From Ignavibacteriota bacterium (GTDB lineage: Bacteria > Bacteroidota > Ignavibacteria > UBA10030 > UBA6906), in contig JADJHP010000004.1 of assembly GCA_016707525.1 (NCBI GenBank), forward strand, positions 124,001 through 188,000: DNA of 64,000 nt. Reading direction: 5' to 3'. Below, piece by piece: positions 28,162 through 35,289 of the stretch. Position numbers and translations under genes: made by a program. The stretch's first letter is position 1; each line of letters opens with the position of its first letter. The notes under the pieces were generated by a model that worked only from the letters and a program-made list of their open reading frames with translations, was not told the DNA's origin and did not search any database.

Positions 28162-29412
28162 ATGAAGCGTACACCATTGTATCTGATCTCCGGTTTCTGT
28201 GTCCTGGCGGCCTTTTCCGGTGCCGGAGCGCAGGAGACGTCCGGCCACCCGCTCTTCGACAAGCGCACTGATGCGATGCTGGACTCGATCTCCGCCCGCA
28301 TGGAGCGGGCGAGGAAGGAGGCCGACAAAGAAAAGCTGTATATGATGGTGGATTTCGCAGCGGTCCGTGCGCCGAAAGCGACAACGGAGTTCACCCGGAT
28401 CTGGCATCTCCCACCGGAGATGCAGGGGCTGTCCGGGATGTGCTGGTGTTTCTCCACGACATCCATGATGGAATCGGAGATCCACCGTCAGACCGGGCGG
28501 AGCATCAAATTGTCGGAACTACACACGGTGTACTGGGAGCATGTGGAGAAGGCGCGGGAGTTCGTCCGCACGCGCGGCACGTCGCATCTCGCCGAAGGCT
28601 CGGAGGCGAATGCGGTCTTCCGTATCTGGAAAAAGTATGGCGTCGTGCCCGGCGAAGCCTACACGGGACTGAAACCCGGACAGGCCTATCACGACCATGA
28701 GAACACCTTCTTCCCGGAGATCAAGAAGTACCTTGGATCCGTGAAAGAATCTGCTGCATGGAACGAGGAACTCGTGATCGCCACCGTGCGCAGCATCCTG
28801 GATCACGCCATTGGTGCGCCACCGGCAACCGTGACGGTGGACGGACAACACCTCACGCCCCCGGAGTACCTCGCGCGGGTCGTGAAGCTTTCGCCGGACG
28901 ACTACATCGACTTCCTGTCGTTCATGCAGTATCCGTATTACACGAAGATCGAATTCGAGGTCCCGGACAACTGGTGGCACAGCAAGGAATACCACAATGT
29001 GCCGCTCGCGGACTTCATGACGATCATCAAGCGTTCGCTCCGGAAGGGATACTCGGTAGGGATCGGCGGCGACTTCTCGGAGCCGGGATACTCGCGCGGC
29101 GCGGCGGGCCTTGCGGTGGTGGCCCCATTCGATATACCGCCGGACGCGATCACCGAAGAGGCCCGCATGTTCCGGTTCAACAACGGGACCACGTCCGACG
29201 ACCACGGGCTGCACATCGTGGGATATGTGGAGAAAGACGGGAAGGACTGGTTCCTCGTGAAGGATTCCTGGAGCAGTGCCTATAACAGCACACATCCCGG
29301 CTACTACTTCTTCCATGAGGACTATGTGAAACTGAAGATGCTCGGGTGTTCTGTCCACCGGGATGCGGTCCAGGACATCCTGGCGAAATTCCCGGCGGTC
29401 CAGCGCCCCTAG
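28162..29412 (+). CDS. C1 (papain/PepC-like) cysteine peptidase, secreted
   Basis: 416 residues with a signal peptide (LISGFCVLAAFSGAGAQ). The active-site Cys lies in SGMCWCFSTTSMMES near residue 95, the His in DDHGLHIVGYV, and the third member is in LVKDSWSS. The pattern follows the bleomycin hydrolase/aminopeptidase C branch of papain-like enzymes. Two details differ from textbook papain: GMCWCFS replaces CGSCWAFS, and Asp stands where Asn is usual before Ser-Trp. Whether Asp supports catalysis cannot be decided from sequence. It would act on peptides outside the cytoplasm. It follows lacZ closely and ends in a strong terminator. Confidence 0.85.
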   Translation: MKRTPLYLISGFCVLAAFSGAGAQETSGHPLFDKRTDAMLDSISARMERARKEADKEKLYMMVDFAAVRAPKATTEFTRIWHLPPEMQGLSGMCWCFSTTSMMESEIHRQTGRSIKLSELHTVYWEHVEKAREFVRTRGTSHLAEGSEANAVFRIWKKYGVVPGEAYTGLKPGQAYHDHENTFFPEIKKYLGSVKESAAWNEELVIATVRSILDHAIGAPPATVTVDGQHLTPPEYLARVVKLSPDDYIDFLSFMQYPYYTKIEFEVPDNWWHSKEYHNVPLADFMTIIKRSLRKGYSVGIGGDFSEPGYSRGAAGLAVVAPFDIPPDAITEEARMFRFNNGTTSDDHGLHIVGYVEKDGKDWFLVKDSWSSAYNSTHPGYYFFHEDYVKLKMLGCSVHRDAVQDILAKFPAVQRP

Positions 29413-29428
29413 CAACGGTCCGGCCGAC

Positions 29429-29464
29429 CCCCGCCCGTGCGACTTGACACGGGCGGGGTTTTTT
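29429..29464 (+). terminator. Intrinsic terminator after the C1 peptidase gene
   Basis: CCCCGCCCGTG (29429-29439) pairs perfectly with CACGGGCGGGG (29448-29458); the loop is 8 nt and six T follow (29459-29464). The loop and the 3' arm also contain the -35 box of the next promoter. Confidence 0.92.
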
Positions 29465-29472
29465 CGTATCAT
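29444..29472 (+). promoter_or_regulatory. Promoter of the DUF134 gene, embedded in the terminator
   Basis: TTGACA (29444-29449) lies in the loop and 3' arm of the preceding terminator. After a 17-nt spacer comes TATCAT (29467-29472). The predicted transcript start, near 29479, falls inside a perfect palindrome. Confidence 0.6.
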
Positions 29473-29474
29473 TG

Positions 29475-29494
29475 TTATGAGCATATGCTCATAA
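29475..29494 (+). promoter_or_regulatory. Perfect 20-nt palindrome, likely operator of the DUF134 gene
   Basis: TTATGAGCAT is followed at once by its reverse complement ATGCTCATAA. It covers the predicted transcript start and ends 4 nt before the ATG, a position where a bound dimer would block transcription. The neighbouring HTH protein is the natural candidate, which is inference. Confidence 0.6.
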
Positions 29495-29498
29495 TACC

Positions 29499-29885
29499 AT
29501 GCCCCGACCAGTCAAACAACGCTACGTCGCGTGCCGACCGCGCGCACTCACATTCAAGCCCGCAGGGATCCCTCTCCGCGAACTCGACGTCGTCCTTCTC
29601 ACTTCCGATGAACTCGAGGCGCTCCGGCTTGCCGATCTTCTCGGCGATTCGCAGGAAGCAGGAGCGGCAAAAATGAACGTCTCCCGTCCGACCTTCGGCA
29701 GGATACTCGAGCGTGCGCGGAAGAAGGTCGCGGAGGCACTTGTCCTTGGCAGAGCCATCGAGATCGGCGGCGGAGAGGTGGTCCGCACCCATCACACGCG
29801 GGTTCACTGTGGACGGTGCCGGCAACCATGGGATGTACCGGCGGCGGTGGGCAGCTCGTTCCGCTGTCCGCATTGCCGGAAATGA
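29499..29885 (+). CDS. DUF134 / UPF0251 family HTH protein
   Basis: 128 residues. The N-terminus (MPRPVKQRYVACRP) and the helix-turn-helix resembling sigma-70 region 4 (LTSDELEALRLADLLGDSQEAGAAKMNVSRPTFGRIL) are the DUF134 signature. The C-terminus has a rubredoxin-like metal site made of CGRC and CPHC. The family is predicted to be DNA-binding and is often found beside NifX/NifB-like proteins, as here. No Shine-Dalgarno is seen before the ATG, because the palindrome occupies that place. Confidence 0.88.
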   Translation: MPRPVKQRYVACRPRALTFKPAGIPLRELDVVLLTSDELEALRLADLLGDSQEAGAAKMNVSRPTFGRILERARKKVAEALVLGRAIEIGGGEVVRTHHTRVHCGRCRQPWDVPAAVGSSFRCPHCRK

Positions 29886-29924
29886 TGCGCTGTCATGCAT
29901 ACAGAGAACAGAAGGAGAATTCCA

Positions 29925-30335
29925 ATGGCAACAACAAAGATCGCGTTCGTTACTGACGACGGTTCCAGCATCTCCGCCCACTTCGGGCGCGCGATGTACT
30001 ATGAGATCTGCACCATCGACGGGTCCACGGTCGTCAGCCGTGAACGTGTCCCGAAGGCGGGGCATCATTCCCAGGGGCAGCACGCTCACGGCGAGGAGCA
30101 CCACCACGGCCACGGGCATGACCATGGAAGCATGATCTCCCCCATCGGTGATTGTGCTGTCCTCGTGGCCCGCGGGATGGGTATGGGTGCCCACAATGCC
30201 CTCCGGGCAATGGGCATCACGCCCATTCTCGCTGATGAGCAGACCATCGACGCTGCTCTCGAAAAGTACCTGGCAGGATCCCTCGCCACCAACGACCGGC
30301 GGTTGCATGACCACGGGCCGGGGCACGCCCACTGA
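29925..30335 (+). CDS. NifX/NifB-like (dinitrogenase Fe-Mo cofactor biosynthesis family) protein with His-rich loop
   Basis: 136 residues from ATG 29925, with AGGAG about 8 nt upstream; the ATG at 29895 is not needed. The fold is the small alpha/beta NifX/NifB-C domain: FVTDDGSSISAHFGRAMYYEI at the start, then ARGMGMGAHNALRAMGI. Between them and at the C-terminus are His clusters (GEEHHHGHGHDHGS, HDHGPGHAH) that could bind Ni, Co, Zn or Fe. No nitrogen-fixation genes are visible, so a role in metal or Fe-S cofactor handling is more likely than nitrogenase assembly. It is co-directional with the DUF134 gene, 39 nt apart. Confidence 0.85.
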   Translation: MATTKIAFVTDDGSSISAHFGRAMYYEICTIDGSTVVSRERVPKAGHHSQGQHAHGEEHHHGHGHDHGSMISPIGDCAVLVARGMGMGAHNALRAMGITPILADEQTIDAALEKYLAGSLATNDRRLHDHGPGHAH

Positions 30336-30345
30336 TCCCGGTACG

Positions 30346-30369
30346 AGGGGCGGTGCATGCACCGCCCCT
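30346..30369. repeat. Perfect 24-nt palindrome (REP-like)
   Basis: AGGGGCGGTGCA is followed directly by its reverse complement TGCACCGCCCCT. It is flanked by GTACG before and AC after, so it resembles the GTAGGGGC...GCCCCTAC type of intergenic palindromes found in many bacterial genomes. It begins 10 nt after the NifX-like gene and may also act as an RNA end structure. I see one copy in this window. Confidence 0.5.
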
Positions 30370-30400
30370 ACAGACCACCCGGGTGTCGGAACCACCGTTC

Positions 30401-30427
30401 CCGGGTGTTGTCGTTTCCGGCACCCGG
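30401..30427 (+). other. Weak stem-loop upstream of the thr promoter
   Basis: CCGGGTG (30401-30407) can pair with CACCCGG (30421-30427) around a 13-nt loop. A run of seven T lies at 30444-30450, but 17 nt away, so this is not a standard terminator. It may still help end the transcript from the NifX-like gene. Confidence 0.25.
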
Positions 30428-30461
30428 TGGGATCACGGAATCGTTTTTTTCTCCGGCCCGG

Positions 30462-30490
30462 TTGACAAAGCCCCCTGAAAATACTATGTT
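30462..30490 (+). promoter_or_regulatory. Promoter of the thr operon
   Basis: TTGACA (30462-30467), 17-nt spacer, TATGTT (30485-30490). The consensus -35 and optimal spacing make this one of the strongest promoters in the window. The expected start of transcription, 6-8 nt after the -10, coincides with the ATG of the leader peptide at 30497. Confidence 0.7.
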
Positions 30491-30496
30491 GAATAT

Positions 30497-30583
30497 ATGA
30501 AACAGACGGCAACATACACGGTATTCCACGGAACGACGCCGAACACGTTCCCGACTACGACGTGCCCGACCGGAGACACTTGA
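30497..30583 (+). CDS. thrL: Threonine-rich leader peptide of the thr operon
   Basis: A 28-codon reading frame, ATG 30497 to TGA 30581, with 11 Thr codons. They include ACT-ACG-ACG in a row at 30554-30562 and a Thr as the last sense codon. It lies between a strong promoter and an intrinsic terminator in front of thrB-thrC, the arrangement of ribosome-mediated attenuation. When charged tRNA(Thr) is short the ribosome would stall in the Thr run. No Shine-Dalgarno can be fitted between the predicted transcript start and the ATG, so it may be translated as a leaderless message. The peptide has no predicted function of its own. Confidence 0.85.
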   Translation: MKQTATYTVFHGTTPNTFPTTTCPTGDT

Positions 30584-30643
30584 GGTTGGCCTGTTGCCGT
30601 TGTTCAACGGAGACCGACTTCAGGATACTGGAGTCGGTTTTTT
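30566..30643 (+). promoter_or_regulatory. thr attenuator: pre-emptor, antiterminator and terminator
   Basis: Three mutually exclusive helices can be drawn. Pre-emptor: CCGACC (30566-30571) with GGTTGG (30584-30589). Antiterminator: CTTGAGGTTGG (30579-30589) with CCGACTTCAGG (30614-30624), 11 pairs of which three are G-U. Terminator: ACCGACTTC (30613-30621) with GGAGTCGGT (30630-30638), ending in six T to 30643. A ribosome stalled on the Thr codons at 30554-30562 would cover the 5' arm of the pre-emptor and free GGTTGG for the antiterminator, so the operon is read. With ample Thr the pre-emptor and terminator form. A further 9-nt complement (30506-30514 with 30592-30600) may hold the untranslated leader. 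Confidence 0.8.
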
Positions 30644-30681
30644 CATTCTGAGGGGGTACATTCAGTCACAGGAGAGGGGTC

Positions 30682-31623
30682 ATGGATTCAGCGACAGCGT
30701 TTGCGCCTGCGTCGGTCTCGAATGTTGCATCCGGCTTCGACATCATGGGCTTTGCCCTGGATGGGCCCGGTGACACCGTCACCGTCCGCCTCACCCGAAC
30801 GCCCGGGGTCACCATTACGAAGATCACCGGCACGACCGCTGACCTCCCCTTCGAGCCCGAACTGAACACTGCCGGAGCACCGGTCATTGCGTTGTTCCGG
30901 CACACCGGGACTTCCTTCGGCGCGGAGATCGAGATCCACAAGGGTTTGCCCCTGGGCAGTGGGATCGGCTCGAGCGCCGCAAGTGCCGTTGCGGCGGCAT
31001 TCGCCGCCAATGCGGCATTGGGAGCCGGACTGACGGGAGAGGAGCTTCTCCCCTTTGCGATCGAAGGAGAGAAGATCGCCAGCGGGGCGGTCCATGTGGA
31101 CAATCTTTCGCCGTCGCTCCTGGGTGGATTTGTGCTGGTCCGCGGTTACGGCCCGATCGACCTCGTGAAGATCCCCCCCCCGGAAGATCTCTGGTGCACG
31201 ATCGTGCGGCCACATATCGAGATCCGCACGAAAGAGTCGCGACAGGCATTGCCGAAGCAGGTACCTCTCAAGGACGTGGTCACCCAGACCGGGAACGCCG
31301 CCGGGCTCATTGCCGGACTGCTCACGTCGAACTATGGCCTGATCGGACGGTCGCTGCACGACGTCATCGCGGAACCGGCACGCGGGCCCATGATCCCGGG
31401 CTTCCAGGCAATGAAAGAGGCAGCGATGCGTGCAGGAGCGCTGGGATGCAGCATCTCCGGTTCGGGCCCTTCGGTGTTCGCCCTTTCGCGCGGGAGGAAG
31501 ACCGCGGACGAGACATGTCTCGCCATGAGCGAAGCACTGGATGCCATTGGCTGCGCTCACTCCCGTTCCGTCTCGCTCATCAGCCCCGTTGGCGCCCGCC
31601 TCTGTTCCGGGGCACAGGCATGA
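30682..31623 (+). CDS. thrB: Homoserine kinase
   Basis: 313 residues, GHMP kinase family. The N-terminus AFAPASVSNVASGFDIMGFA and the phosphate-binding loop GLPLGSGIGSSAAS are diagnostic of ThrB, as is the C-terminal GCSISGSGPSVFAL. It phosphorylates L-homoserine with ATP, the step before threonine synthase. AGGAGAGGGG precedes the ATG. The gene is the first of the operon behind the Thr attenuator and overlaps thrC by ATGA. No aspartokinase or homoserine dehydrogenase gene lies upstream here. Confidence 0.95.
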   Translation: MDSATAFAPASVSNVASGFDIMGFALDGPGDTVTVRLTRTPGVTITKITGTTADLPFEPELNTAGAPVIALFRHTGTSFGAEIEIHKGLPLGSGIGSSAASAVAAAFAANAALGAGLTGEELLPFAIEGEKIASGAVHVDNLSPSLLGGFVLVRGYGPIDLVKIPPPEDLWCTIVRPHIEIRTKESRQALPKQVPLKDVVTQTGNAAGLIAGLLTSNYGLIGRSLHDVIAEPARGPMIPGFQAMKEAAMRAGALGCSISGSGPSVFALSRGRKTADETCLAMSEALDAIGCAHSRSVSLISPVGARLCSGAQA

Positions 31624-32930
31624 GACTCGTCAGCACACGCGGACAGGCCGCGGCTGCAACGTTCTGCGAAGCAGTCGCACGCGGTATCGCCGGGGACGGC
31701 GGACTATATGTTCCTGCGGCCATCACGCCCATGCGGCGGGGATTCTTCGATGCTGCGGGCGGACGTCCGCTCACCTCACTCGCCTTCGAGGTCGCGCGGC
31801 ACCTGCTCGAACAGGAGATCCCGGACAGGGACCTTGAGACCATCATTGCCCGGTCACTGACCTTCCCGGCACCTCTGCGTATGCTCGCAGATGATCTCGG
31901 GGTCCTTGAATTGTTCCACGGCCCGACGCTCGCATTCAAGGATTTCGGAGCGCAGTTCATGGCACATACCCTTGCCTGGGTCAACCGGGGTTCCTCAGCG
32001 AAGAGGCACATCCTGGTCGCTACGTCAGGCGATACCGGCAGCGCGGTGGCGCACGCCTTCCACCATGTCGAAGGCATGCACGTCATTCTGCTCTACCCGT
32101 CGGGGCGGATCAGTACGGTGCAGGAGCTGCAACTCACGACGCTCCGCGGGAATGTCACGGCCCTCGAGATCGGAGGCACCTTCGACGATTGCCAGCGATT
32201 GGTGAAGGAGGCATTCGCGGATGCAGAACTGCGGTCGCGCATGCATCTCACATCGGCGAACTCCATCAACATCGCCCGCCTTCTTCCACAGACATTCTAT
32301 TATATTGATGCCTGGGCCCAACGGCCTGACCGGGCGCGGCCTGTGGAATTCTCCGGGCCCAGCGGGAACCTCGGCAATCTCACAGCCGGCATCCTTGCCA
32401 TGAAAGCCGGGCTCCCCGTGCACCGATTCATCGCTTCCGTGAATGCGAACACGGCGCTTCCCCGCTACCTTGCTACCGGCGACCCTGCACCGGCAGCCGC
32501 GATCGCTACACTCTCCAATGCGATGGACGTCGGAGACCCGAGCAACCTTGCGCGCCTCCGGTCGCTCTTCGGGGATGACCGGGTCGGACTCCGCTCCGTC
32601 GTGAGCTCCGCCTCATTCTCTGACGAGCAGACCCGCGAGGCGATCCGCACGGTCCATCGGCGCTACCAGTATGTCCTCGATCCGCATGGAGCGGTAGGCT
32701 ACTGCGGCCTGGAACAAGTCCGGGCCGACGCACCATCGGGAAGCCTTGGCATCGTCCTCGAAACCGCCCATCCCGCAAAGTTCCTGGATGCGCTGGATGA
32801 ACCGATACGGCGGCTGGTGGAGACCCCTCCCCGGCTGCTGGCCGCCCTGGAAGGCGAGAAGCAGTCGGTCCGGCTTTCCCCGGCATTCCCCGGGTTCAAA
32901 GAATATCTTCTCCATACCACTTTCTCGTGA
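31620..32930 (+). CDS. thrC: Threonine synthase
   Basis: 436 residues, the length of the longer bacterial ThrC class. The PLP lysine is in GPTLAFKDFGAQF, preceded by the usual ELFHGPT. ATSGDTGSAVAHAF is the phosphate-binding loop, and the N-terminus RLVSTRGQ plus GDGGLYVP are typical. It converts O-phospho-homoserine to threonine. The ATG shares four bases with the thrB stop. It is followed after 10 nt by proC. Confidence 0.95.
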   Translation: MRLVSTRGQAAAATFCEAVARGIAGDGGLYVPAAITPMRRGFFDAAGGRPLTSLAFEVARHLLEQEIPDRDLETIIARSLTFPAPLRMLADDLGVLELFHGPTLAFKDFGAQFMAHTLAWVNRGSSAKRHILVATSGDTGSAVAHAFHHVEGMHVILLYPSGRISTVQELQLTTLRGNVTALEIGGTFDDCQRLVKEAFADAELRSRMHLTSANSINIARLLPQTFYYIDAWAQRPDRARPVEFSGPSGNLGNLTAGILAMKAGLPVHRFIASVNANTALPRYLATGDPAPAAAIATLSNAMDVGDPSNLARLRSLFGDDRVGLRSVVSSASFSDEQTREAIRTVHRRYQYVLDPHGAVGYCGLEQVRADAPSGSLGIVLETAHPAKFLDALDEPIRRLVETPPRLLAALEGEKQSVRLSPAFPGFKEYLLHTTFS

Positions 32931-32940
32931 AAGGCAGCAT

Positions 32941-33762
32941 ATGAACATCTCCGGCATGCGCATCGCAATCCTCGGTACCGGGAACATCGGAGCCGCCATT
33001 GCCCGCGGCGTGGTCTCGGCAGGGCTTCTCACCCACGACCGGATCATCCTGACGCGGCGGCATGAAGCGGCATTGCAGTCGTTCGCGAAAGAGGGATTCG
33101 GCACGGAAACCGACAATGCACGCGCGGTGGCAGGATCCGATCTGATCTTCATCGCGGTCACACCCCAGCACCTCAACGGATTGCTCGCGAGCATCCGGCC
33201 GGCGATCGACCCTGCACGGCACACGATCGTGTCCATTGTCTCCGGCGCGACGATCGCACAGATCCGCTCGCAACTTGGGGTGGAGGTCCCCATCATACGC
33301 GCGATGCCGAACACGGCCATTGCGATCAGAGAATCGATGACCTGTCTCGCTGCTGACAAGGGAGCGGATCGGGTACTGCCGGCGGTGCGGACGCTGTTCG
33401 AGGGGTTGGGAAAGGCGGTGGTGATCGAAGAGGACCTGATGGTGCCGGCGACGGCCCTGTGCGCCTGCGGCATTGCCTTCTTCCTGCGTGCGGTACGCGC
33501 GGCTTCGCAGGGCGGGATCGAGATCGGGTTCCATGCCGACGAAGCCCTGCTCATGGCGGCGCAGACGGCGCGCGGTGCCGCCAGCCTGCTCGTGGCAGGC
33601 GGTCATCCGGAGGCCGAGGTGGACAAGGTCACGACTCCGCAGGGATGCACCATTTCCGGATTGAACCAGATGGAACACAACGGGTTCAGTTCCGCGCTGA
33701 TCAAGGGCATCGTATCATCCGCCGAGAAGGCCGCGGTCCTGTACGCACCGAAGCCCATCTGA
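32941..33762 (+). CDS. proC: Pyrroline-5-carboxylate reductase
   Basis: 273 residues. The N-terminal Rossmann motif ILGTGNIGAAIARG, the middle SGATIAQIRSQLG and RAMPNTAIAIRESMT, and the C-terminal signature VTTPQGCTISGLNQME identify ProC. It reduces pyrroline-5-carboxylate to proline with NAD(P)H. It is the third gene behind the thr attenuator, so proline synthesis may be partly under threonine control here, unless an internal promoter exists. AAAGG lies about 8 nt before the ATG. Confidence 0.93.
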   Translation: MNISGMRIAILGTGNIGAAIARGVVSAGLLTHDRIILTRRHEAALQSFAKEGFGTETDNARAVAGSDLIFIAVTPQHLNGLLASIRPAIDPARHTIVSIVSGATIAQIRSQLGVEVPIIRAMPNTAIAIRESMTCLAADKGADRVLPAVRTLFEGLGKAVVIEEDLMVPATALCACGIAFFLRAVRAASQGGIEIGFHADEALLMAAQTARGAASLLVAGGHPEAEVDKVTTPQGCTISGLNQMEHNGFSSALIKGIVSSAEKAAVLYAPKPI

Positions 33763-33770
33763 GCGCGTGG

Positions 33771-34241
33771 TCAGTGGATCTCCCGATGCAGATAGCTCGA
33801 ATAGTCATAGTCGGCCACCTTGTAGTCCTGCCCGAGCAACGGCGATGATATGATGAAGTCCGCGGACGAGCGGTTGCACGCCATGGGGATATTATAGAGG
33901 ACGGCGATACGGAGCAGCGCCTTCACATCCACATCGTGGGGGTGCGGTTCCATCGGGTCCCAGAAGAAGATCACGACATCGATCTGCCCCTCGGCGATCA
34001 ACGCACCGAGCTGTTGATCGCCCCCCAGCGGGCCGGAGCGGAGTTTCTTGATCTCGAACCCTTCGGGCAGGTCGTTCGCGGCGACCTTGCCGCGCAGGGC
34101 CTTTTCCACGAGTGTCCCCGTCGTCCCGGTACACGTCAGCCTGTGCCCGGCAAGGACGTCGCTGTTCCACTCCACCCACTCCACGAGGTCCTTCTTCCTG
34201 TTGTCATGTGCAACGAGTGCAACGTTCTTCCGTATCTTCAT
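33771..34241 (-). CDS. mgsA: Methylglyoxal synthase
   Basis: 156 residues from ATG 34241. ALVAHDNRKKDLVEWV, TGTTGTLVEK, SGPLGGDQQLGALI, FFWDPMEPHPHDVDVKALLRI and YNIPMACNRSSADF cover the whole MgsA family pattern including the catalytic Asp and His residues. It converts dihydroxyacetone phosphate to methylglyoxal and phosphate in the cytoplasm. Its product can be reduced to lactaldehyde, which would be a substrate for the dehydrogenase of the microcompartment in this window; this link is inference only. It lies between the convergent proC and the divergent esterase gene. An in-frame start at 34490 would run into that esterase and is rejected. Confidence 0.95.
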   Translation of the reverse strand: MKIRKNVALVAHDNRKKDLVEWVEWNSDVLAGHRLTCTGTTGTLVEKALRGKVAANDLPEGFEIKKLRSGPLGGDQQLGALIAEGQIDVVIFFWDPMEPHPHDVDVKALLRIAVLYNIPMACNRSSADFIISSPLLGQDYKVADYDYSSYLHREIH

Positions 34242-34318
34242 GCGATGCCCCTGTCTGGTGTTCTGATGCAGTGTAGCAAATTCACGGGACGCATGCCACC
34301 CTCCTGGCCCAAAACCAT

Positions 34319-34347
34319 TTGATTCTGGCAAGATTGCAGGGTATATT
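34319..34347 (+). promoter_or_regulatory. Promoter of the esterase-WYL regulator pair
   Basis: TTGATT (34319-34324), 17-nt spacer, TATATT (34342-34347). The predicted transcript start is about 33 nt before the esterase ATG. Confidence 0.55.
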
Positions 34348-34386
34348 CCCGATGGACCATCCCATCGCACATATCCGAGGTATCCC

Positions 34387-35289
34387 ATGAAACGTCTCCC
34401 CCTCTTCATCGCGCTTCTCGTAGCAACCTCTCCCATGGCGGCACAGGACCAGACCGGCACCTTCTTCGAGCGTGTCCTGGATCTGCGCATGAACTACGGT
34501 GTGATCGGAAACATCACCTACTCCACCGCAAGCGGGTACGACTGCAAGCTGGATGTGTACCAGAGGCGCAACGCCCCTGCACCCGTCCCGGTGATCGTGA
34601 ACATCCATGGCGGCGGATGGGTCGCTGGGACGAAGGAAGCGAACCAGATGGAGATCCTGCCGTATATCGCCCTCGGGTTCTCCGTGGTGAACGTTGAATA
34701 CCGTATGGCGCGCATCGCCCTCGCCCCCGCGGCGGTCGAGGACTGCCGTCTCGCTCTGCGCTGGGTCTACAAGAACGCAAAGACCTACAACTTCGATACC
34801 TCGCGGATCGTCATCACCGGCGGGTCGGCGGGCGGACACCTGGCGTTGATGACCGGCATGCTGAACCCGGAAGCCGGGTTCGATGCATCGAAAGAATGGG
34901 ATCAGGAGACTCCGCCGCTACCGGTGGCAGCGATCATCAACTGGTTCGGGATCACCGATGTGAAGGACCTCCTCTCGGGCGAGAACCGCCAGGGGTACGC
35001 CGTGTCCTGGATCGGTGCTCAGGAGAACGGAACGAAGATCGCCGAACGGGTCTCTCCTCTCTCGTATGTCCGTAAGGGCCTGCCGCCGATCTTCACGATC
35101 CATGGCACCAGGGACCAGCTGGTTCCGTACGCACATGCTACGCGACTGCACGCGGCACTGGACAAGGCCGGTGTGACGAACAAGCTGTTCACGATCCCCG
35201 ACGGTCGGCACGGCGGCTTCACGCGGGAGCAGATGAGTCAGATCTTCACGGCGATCCGTGAATTCCTCACACAGAATCGAATCCTCTGA
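34387..35289 (+). CDS. Alpha/beta-hydrolase esterase, secreted
   Basis: 300 residues with a signal peptide (LFIALLVATSPMAAQ). The oxyanion-hole motif HGGGW, the nucleophile Ser in ITGGSAGGHLAL, the Asp in HGTRDQLVPY and the His in DGRHGGF form a full triad of the hormone-sensitive-lipase/BD-FAE type. Likely substrates are acylated sugars or small esters outside the cytoplasm. The stop overlaps the start of the WYL regulator by one base, so the two are co-expressed. Confidence 0.88.
   Translation: MKRLPLFIALLVATSPMAAQDQTGTFFERVLDLRMNYGVIGNITYSTASGYDCKLDVYQRRNAPAPVPVIVNIHGGGWVAGTKEANQMEILPYIALGFSVVNVEYRMARIALAPAAVEDCRLALRWVYKNAKTYNFDTSRIVITGGSAGGHLALMTGMLNPEAGFDASKEWDQETPPLPVAAIINWFGITDVKDLLSGENRQGYAVSWIGAQENGTKIAERVSPLSYVRKGLPPIFTIHGTRDQLVPYAHATRLHAALDKAGVTNKLFTIPDGRHGGFTREQMSQIFTAIREFLTQNRIL

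Noticed and set aside
29925..30335. Nitrogenase cofactor assembly role for the NifX-like gene
   Set aside because: No nif genes are nearby, and the family is widespread in organisms that do not fix nitrogen.
30376..30410. Repeated CCCGGGTGT units as a CRISPR-like or regulatory array
   Set aside because: There are only two short partial copies, with no regular spacer pattern.
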